In this document: positions 7,781-11,540 of the stretch, one piece after another
Layout: every line of letters begins with the position of its first letter
Position numbering within the stretch: the first letter of the stretch is position 1
NCBI GenBank assembly: GCA_007135995.1
Contig: SLHU01000355.1
Span: forward strand, 1-11,540
Direction of reading: 5' to 3'
Length of the DNA: 11,540 nucleotides
From: Clostridiales bacterium
Lineage (GTDB): Bacteria; Bacillota; Clostridia; Saccharofermentanales; UBA5734
The notes under the pieces: model-generated
What the model was told of the DNA's origin: nothing
Seen by the model: the letters and a program-made list of their open reading frames with translations, nothing else
Databases searched by the model: none
Position numbers and translations under genes: made by a program

Positions 7781-7837
7781 CTTTGCTCAGCAAAGACTGA
7801 TGCGTTCATTATATGTTTAAAGACGCTGATACGTCTA
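7781..7837 (-). promoter_or_regulatory. Promoter and two palindromes for the GH4 gene
   Basis: On the - strand, TAGACG (7837-7832) is separated by 18 bases from a perfect TATAAT (7813-7808), predicting a start near 7801. Two inverted repeats bracket the -10 box: AGACG-N6-CGTCT at 7821-7836, overlapping the -35 box and spacer, and CTTTGCT-C-AGCAAAG at 7781-7795, about +7 to +21. Both positions suit repressor operators, though the second could also be a 5'-end RNA hairpin. No matching regulator gene lies nearby. Confidence 0.55.
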
Positions 7838-7885
7838 TAGCAGCTGAGATAAAAACATTACGTTGCCGCTGCCGGCTGACGGCGA

Positions 7886-9499
7886 TTATGATTCATGGAT
7901 GGTTGCCAGCCGGATGCCCTTATTGCGTTCAACAGCCCAGTCAATTGCCCAGTCTGATTCAAACAGCAAAACTGGCTGATCATTTTTGTCAAGGACAACC
8001 CGGGTTGTGCTTGTTAAACTAAGTGCTTTCGGATCGGGAAACTTGCCCTGATCATCTGGGACGATCCATCTGGCGTAACGATAATTCAAGTTCTGCAGGC
8101 GTATCTCAACTTTGTATTCGCCTTTTAGCCTGTGGGCAAGCACATCAAACTGCAAAACACCAACAACGCCGACAATATATGTCTCTGTTCCAATATCAGG
8201 TTCCTTGTACAGCTGGATCGCGCCTTCTTCAGCAAGCTGATCGAGGCCTTTCATGAACTGTTTGCGTTTCATGGAATCGGCGGGTGCCACACGGGCAAAA
8301 TGTTCTGGCGGGAAAACAGGAATATCTTCCATAAGGAGGTCGGTTCTGCCCTCGATCAGGCTGTCGCCTATTCGAAAAACACCTGGATCGAAAATGCCGA
8401 TAATGTCGCCTGCATAAGCCTGCTCAACAATATTCCTGTCCTGAGCCATGAACTGCTGCGGCTGCGTCAGCCGGATCGGTTTTTTCAGCCGGATATGATT
8501 AACTTCCAGACCTTTCTGATACTGCCCGGAACAGATTCGAATGAAGGCCATGCGGTCGCGGTGATCCGGGTTCATATTAGCCTGTATCTTGAACACAAAA
8601 CCACTGAAGAAGGCTTCAGAAGGGTTGATCATACCTTGATTGCTTTGACGGGCAACGGGGGCCGGTGCCATAGAAAGAAAATCATTCAAAAAGGGTTCAA
8701 CGCCGAAATTTGATATGGCGCTGCCGAAAAAGACAGGCGTCAGCTCACCCGCCAGCACGCGGTCGGTCTCAAGTGCGTCACCGGCAATATCCAGCAGCTC
8801 AATGTCACTCAGCAGCTGTTCCTGATGATGTGAACCAATCAGTTCTGTCAGTTTTTCATCTTCGATGCTGCTCAGTTTCAGCTTGACCATGCTGGCTCCG
8901 TGGTCGTCTTTTTCACGATCAAACAGCTCAACACGATTCAGTCGCCGGTTATAGACCCCTCGGAAATCTCCTTCAGTACCAATCGGCCAGTTGATCGGAA
9001 CAGAAAAAATGCCAAGGACTTTTTCCAGCTCATCCAATAAATCAAACGGATTTTTCGCTGCTCTGTCCATCTTGTTGACAAACGTAAAAATCGGGATGCC
9101 GCGCTGGCGGCAGACAGTGAACAGTTTAATAGTCTGTGCCTCTACACCTTTTGCCCCGTCAATGAGCATGACAGCTGCGTCTGCAGCACAAAGGGTGCGA
9201 TAAGTATCTTCTGAAAAATCCTGATGTCCCGGGGTATCAAGAATGTTGATGCAAAATCCGTTATATTCAAACTGCATCACTGAAGAAGTAACAGAAATAC
9301 CCCGCTGTTTTTCAATTTCCATCCAGTCTGATGTCGCATGGCGGCTGGCCTTGCGTGACTTGACAGCGCCGGCCATATGGATGGCGCCGCCGTAAAGCAG
9401 CAGTTTTTCCGTCATCGTTGTTTTACCCGCGTCTGGATGCGAAATAATCGCGAACGTACGGCGGCGGGCTATTTCACTGCCAAAAGAATCTGGCTTCAT
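7886..9499 (-). CDS. prfC: Peptide chain release factor 3
   Basis: RF3 is a translational GTPase that removes RF1/RF2 from the ribosome after peptide release. The 537 residues fit the family (about 530). GTPase motifs are all visible: SHPDAGKTT (G1, 20-28), GISVTSS (G2, 67-73), DTPGH (G3, 88-92), NKMD (G4, 142-145) and a G5-like GSA (259-261). The RF3-type stretch GAVKSRKASRHATSDWM near 44-60 separates it from EF-G and from tetracycline-protection proteins. The ATG is preceded by GGGAGG with 5-base spacing. It stands alone between trpB2 and the GH4 gene, all on the same strand, with a promoter and a long leader of its own. Expression may be controlled in that leader (see the 9536-9595 entry). 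Confidence 0.97.
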   Translation of the reverse strand: MKPDSFGSEIARRRTFAIISHPDAGKTTMTEKLLLYGGAIHMAGAVKSRKASRHATSDWMEIEKQRGISVTSSVMQFEYNGFCINILDTPGHQDFSEDTYRTLCAADAAVMLIDGAKGVEAQTIKLFTVCRQRGIPIFTFVNKMDRAAKNPFDLLDELEKVLGIFSVPINWPIGTEGDFRGVYNRRLNRVELFDREKDDHGASMVKLKLSSIEDEKLTELIGSHHQEQLLSDIELLDIAGDALETDRVLAGELTPVFFGSAISNFGVEPFLNDFLSMAPAPVARQSNQGMINPSEAFFSGFVFKIQANMNPDHRDRMAFIRICSGQYQKGLEVNHIRLKKPIRLTQPQQFMAQDRNIVEQAYAGDIIGIFDPGVFRIGDSLIEGRTDLLMEDIPVFPPEHFARVAPADSMKRKQFMKGLDQLAEEGAIQLYKEPDIGTETYIVGVVGVLQFDVLAHRLKGEYKVEIRLQNLNYRYARWIVPDDQGKFPDPKALSLTSTTRVVLDKNDQPVLLFESDWAIDWAVERNKGIRLATIHES

Positions 9500-9742
9500 A
9501 GGTTCCTCCCGTTATTGCTGTTGAAGCGTTGTTAATTGATCAGTAAGATCAAAGTCTGCGTTTATGTAAGATCAAAGTCTGTGCTGACATTGATCACTGC
9601 GGTTTAGCAAAATCTGTTCAATGATAATAATCAGTTCAGATGTGCTCTGTCGTCTGTTTCGTTTTTGAGTCAGTGTGCCCAGACTGAGAGCGTTTCATGA
9701 ACCGCTTTTCAGACGTGATTATATTCGGTAAAAAGCTTGAAC
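9500..9742 (-). other. Long untranslated leader of prfC
   Basis: No coding sequence is supported in this stretch. If transcription starts near 9736, the leader is about 235 bases. Besides the repeats at 9536-9595 it holds an 18-base imperfect palindrome at 9689-9706, with core TTCATGAA flanked by AGCG and CGCT. A second possible promoter, ACGACA to TATTAT with 18-base spacing on the - strand within 9601-9660, would shorten the leader. I do not recognise a known riboswitch class. Confidence 0.45.
9536..9595 (-). repeat. Paired 16-base direct repeats and complementary arms in the prfC leader
   Basis: GTAAGATCAAAGTCTG occurs exactly at 9543-9558 and 9566-9581 (period 23). Its inner ten bases GATCAAAGTC (9547-9556 and 9570-9579) are both complementary, with one mismatch, to GACATTGATC at 9586-9595. 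Copy 2 can form a 10-base stem with a 6-base loop. TTGATC at 9536-9541 pairs perfectly with GATCAA of copy 1 (5-base loop). The RNA could form two adjacent hairpins or swap partners. Four GATC sites fall in 58 bases. This could be a regulatory leader RNA or a protein-binding array. Confidence 0.6.
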
Positions 9743-9771
9743 AGTATAGCAGTTATTGCTTAATATAGCAA
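9743..9771 (-). promoter_or_regulatory. Extended -10 promoter for prfC
   Basis: On the - strand TTGCTA (9771-9766) and TATACT (9748-9743) are 17 bases apart, and TGC directly precedes the -10 box (extended -10). A perfect inverted repeat ATTGCT-N6-AGCAAT at 9755-9772 covers the -35 box and half the spacer, a natural place for an operator. The promoter lies downstream of the trpB2 terminator, so prfC can be transcribed independently of trpB2. Confidence 0.6.
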
Positions 9772-9825
9772 TGAGCCGCAGACGCTGCACAGAGACTGGC
9801 CAGACATGAACCGGGCCGTCTGACA

Positions 9826-9866
9826 GGCAAAAAAAGAAAAACGGCTTCCTGTGAAGGAAACCGTTT
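9826..9866 (-). terminator. Rho-independent terminator for trpB2
   Basis: AAACGG-c-TTCCT (9839-9850) pairs with AGGAA-a-CCGTTT (9855-9866) around a 4-base loop, giving an 11-pair stem with one mismatch. On the - strand the hairpin is followed by a T5-C-T7 tract. It lies about 100 bases past the trpB2 stop. The + strand side lacks a T-tract, so it acts leftward. Confidence 0.9.
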
Positions 9867-9968
9867 AAAATCAGATTCATTCAGTTATTTTTTGTTTATC
9901 TGGCGAATTGAACGCAAATCGTTTGTTTAATCCACTGGATGCTCATGGATGATTATGGATGGTCAGGG
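9867..9968 (-). other. trpB2 3' untranslated region with a 10-base triplet repeat
   Basis: This gap between the trpB2 stop and its terminator is noncoding. Bases 9936-9965 consist of three tandem 10-base units with consensus TGGATGnTnA (starting at 9936, 9946 and 9956). The rest shows nothing recognisable. Confidence 0.5.
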
Positions 9969-11354
9969 TTATTTTTCAACATAGCCTGGTACTTTGGGTA
10001 ATTTGCTGATGCTTCGTGCCAGGTCTTCATCGGTTGGTATGTAGTCCACCATTTCATCTTTCTGATACTGCATGTAAGCCGACATATCAAAATAGCCTGT
10101 GCCGGACAGTCCGAAGAGTATTGTTTTTGCCTCGCCTGTTTCTTTGCATTTAAGTGCTTCATCAATCGCGGCACGGATTGCATGGCTTGATTCAGGGGCT
10201 GGCAGGATTGTTTCGGTCTTGCTGAACAATGTAGCTGCTTCAAACACACTTTTCTGGCCAACCGCTCTGGCTTCATCAAGATAGCCGTCATGATAAAGCT
10301 TGCTCAGTGTCGGTGACATGCCATGATAGCGAAGGCCACCGGCGTGAATCGCGGACGGCTTGAAATCACAGCCGAGGGTATACATTTCAGCCAGCGGTGT
10401 GATACGGCCGGTATCACAAAAATCATATGTGTATTTGCCGCGCGTCATCGTGGGGCAGGATGATGGCTCTACAGCGATGAAATAAGGGTTTTTCTTGCCA
10501 AGCAGCTTATCACTCATAAAGGCACCCATCAGACCGCCCATATTTGAACCGCCGCCGGCGCAGCCAATCACGATATCAGGATACTCATCAATTTTTTCCA
10601 TTGCCAGCTTTGACTCAAGCCCGATCACAGATTGATGCAGCAAGACGTGATTCAGAACAGATCCCAGTGTATATCGGCAATCCTTCGATTTAACCGCAAG
10701 CTCAATGGCCTCTGAAATAGCTGTGCCCAGGCTGCCTGTGCTGTCCGGATCATCTGCCAGCATTTTGCGTCCGATTTCAGTTGTATTGCTGGGGCTTGGG
10801 ATAATGTCCGCGCCAAAGGTCTCAATGACGGCTTTGCGATACGGTTTTTGCTCGAAGGATATCTTGACCATGAAGACCGTCAGATCGAGGTCGAAATGAG
10901 CGCAGGCCATCGCAAGCGCGGTGCCCCATTGTCCGGCACCTGTTTCTGTCGTCAGACTTTTCATGCCCTGTTTTTTGGCATAATAGGCCTGAGCTGCTGC
11001 TGTATTCAGCTTATGGCTGCCGGAGGTATTATTTCCTTCAAACTTATAGTATATTCTGGCCGGTGTACCAAGTGCCTTTTCCAGATTATACGCTCTGCAC
11101 AGCGGTGACGGGCGGTACATTTTGTAATATTCCATGATTTCATCGGGGATATCGATGAAACGGTCAGTAATATTCATTTCCTGCATACAGACTTCCTGTG
11201 AGAAGACAGGCAGCAGGTCCTGAGGTTCTGCTGGCTTCATAGTGGCCGGATTAATATAAGGCGCATGCTGCTCTTTCATATCGGCACGCACGTTATACCA
11301 TTGACGGGGAATCTCATTTTCGCTCAGATGGATACGATAAGGGATGTGTTTCAT
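9969..11354 (-). CDS. TrpB2-type tryptophan synthase beta chain (stand-alone PLP enzyme)
   Basis: The 461-residue product matches the TrpB2 (TrpB-like) branch of PLP fold-type II enzymes, longer than the ~400-residue classical TrpB. It shows RPSPLCRAYNLEKAL (81-95) and EGNNTSGSHKLNTA (106-119), with predicted PLP lysine 115. ETGAGQWG (137-144) carries the Glu137 expected to act in catalysis, and GCAGGGSN (264-271) is the phosphate-binding loop. Such enzymes make tryptophan from indole and serine, often without binding a canonical TrpA; other beta-replacement substrates are possible. No trpA or other trp gene is in the window. ATG at 11354 is chosen because AGGAG (11366-11362) ends 7 bases upstream; an in-frame ATG at 11396 has no evident ribosome site. 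A terminator follows 103 bases after the stop. Confidence 0.92.
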   Translation of the reverse strand: MKHIPYRIHLSENEIPRQWYNVRADMKEQHAPYINPATMKPAEPQDLLPVFSQEVCMQEMNITDRFIDIPDEIMEYYKMYRPSPLCRAYNLEKALGTPARIYYKFEGNNTSGSHKLNTAAAQAYYAKKQGMKSLTTETGAGQWGTALAMACAHFDLDLTVFMVKISFEQKPYRKAVIETFGADIIPSPSNTTEIGRKMLADDPDSTGSLGTAISEAIELAVKSKDCRYTLGSVLNHVLLHQSVIGLESKLAMEKIDEYPDIVIGCAGGGSNMGGLMGAFMSDKLLGKKNPYFIAVEPSSCPTMTRGKYTYDFCDTGRITPLAEMYTLGCDFKPSAIHAGGLRYHGMSPTLSKLYHDGYLDEARAVGQKSVFEAATLFSKTETILPAPESSHAIRAAIDEALKCKETGEAKTILFGLSGTGYFDMSAYMQYQKDEMVDYIPTDEDLARSISKLPKVPGYVEK

Positions 11355-11361
11355 GGGTATG

Positions 11362-11386
11362 CTCCTTTCGTTGCCGACTACTCGGC
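11362..11386 (-). promoter_or_regulatory. trpB2 ribosome site with hairpin immediately upstream
   Basis: On the - strand a perfect 5-pair hairpin, GCCGA-N4-TCGGC (11386-11373), ends 6 bases before AGGAG (11366-11362). It could influence ribosome access. No T-box signature (AGGGTGG-type) is visible in this leader, and I found no convincing promoter between here and the window end. Confidence 0.4.
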
Positions 11387-11515
11387 TTGTACTCACTTTA
11401 ACTTGCTGCTTTCAACAGTACTCTTTTTGCTTTTTCTGAGTCCTGGTTTTCAGTCCTGCGATTTCTTACTTCAAGTGCAGGTATTATTTCATCTATCCGG
11501 CTGTCTGCCGAAATC

Positions 11516-11540
11516 AAAAAAACCCTCGTCCACTTCTAAG
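11516..11540 (-). terminator. Possible 3' half of a terminator cut by the window edge
   Basis: Read on the - strand, this end is an arm ending GGACGAGGG followed by seven T. That is the usual look of a terminator's 3' arm and U-tract. The pairing arm would lie beyond the window, so it cannot be confirmed. It would end a leftward gene upstream of trpB2, or be part of a trpB2 leader attenuator. Confidence 0.3.

Noticed and set aside
7851..7883. Rho-independent terminator after prfC
   Set aside because: The GCCGT/GCGGC stem is only 5 pairs with a 9-base loop, and the T5 tract lies 9 bases further on, so a functional terminator is not supported.
8132..8713. 193-residue + strand open frame antisense to prfC
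   Set aside because: prfC matches RF3 along its whole length; the antisense frame has no family features.
9543..9581. Direct repeats as a CRISPR fragment
   Set aside because: Only two 16-base copies with a 7-base gap; too short and too close for repeat-spacer units.
9953..10291. 112-residue - strand frame running past the trpB2 stop
   Set aside because: It begins inside trpB2 in another frame, with low-complexity basic content and no ribosome site; a shadow.
11355..11396. Longer trpB2 start at 11396
   Set aside because: The extra 14 residues are not family-like, and the only good ribosome site lies 7 bases before the 11354 ATG.
11401..11540. T-box riboswitch upstream of trpB2
   Set aside because: No AGGGTGG-type antiterminator bulge or specifier stem could be found in the visible leader.

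Overview
The window reads as an ordinary chromosomal segment of a Gram-positive, Bacillota-type bacterium, most likely a Clostridia relative. This is inferred from strong GGAGG-type ribosome sites, a surface protein with a Pro/Thr wall-spanning linker and a single C-terminal membrane anchor, ATGA/GTGA-coupled genes, and an isolated NAD-dependent GH4 glycosidase. No rRNA, tRNA, CRISPR array, insertion sequence or phage gene was recognised. Genus cannot be assigned from the sequence alone.

The left half (1-6151) is on the + strand. It opens with the 3' part of a large surface protein: the end of a cadherin-like beta-sandwich domain, a Pro/Thr linker, two copies of a short beta-rich unit, a membrane anchor and a poly-Asp cytoplasmic tail. 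Next come a GtrA-family membrane protein, folC (folylpolyglutamate/dihydrofolate synthase) and a TPR-like membrane protein. gtrA, folC and the TPR gene overlap by 4 bases at each junction and are almost certainly co-translated. After a 130-base structured gap comes thrC (threonine synthase). A strong bidirectional terminator at 6160-6193 separates thrC from the convergent right half.

The right half is on the - strand. Read in transcription order (right to left) it holds a stand-alone TrpB2-type tryptophan synthase beta chain, prfC (release factor 3) and a GH4 alpha-glycosidase. Each appears to have its own control region. trpB2 ends at a clear U-tract terminator. prfC has an extended -10 promoter and an unusually long, repeat-rich leader of about 235 bases. 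The GH4 gene has a consensus -10 box flanked by two palindromes that look like operators or 5'-UTR hairpins.

The genes serve different housekeeping and envelope roles (folate, threonine, tryptophan/indole, translation termination, sugar hydrolysis) and do not form one pathway. I see no convincing new multi-gene system. The best leads are the repeated and mutually complementary elements in the prfC leader, the duplicated unit in the surface protein, the membrane TPR protein coupled to folC, and the CHGV active-site variant in the GH4 enzyme. For two genes (GH4 and trpB2) ribosome-site spacing favours a start codon downstream of the longest possible one.
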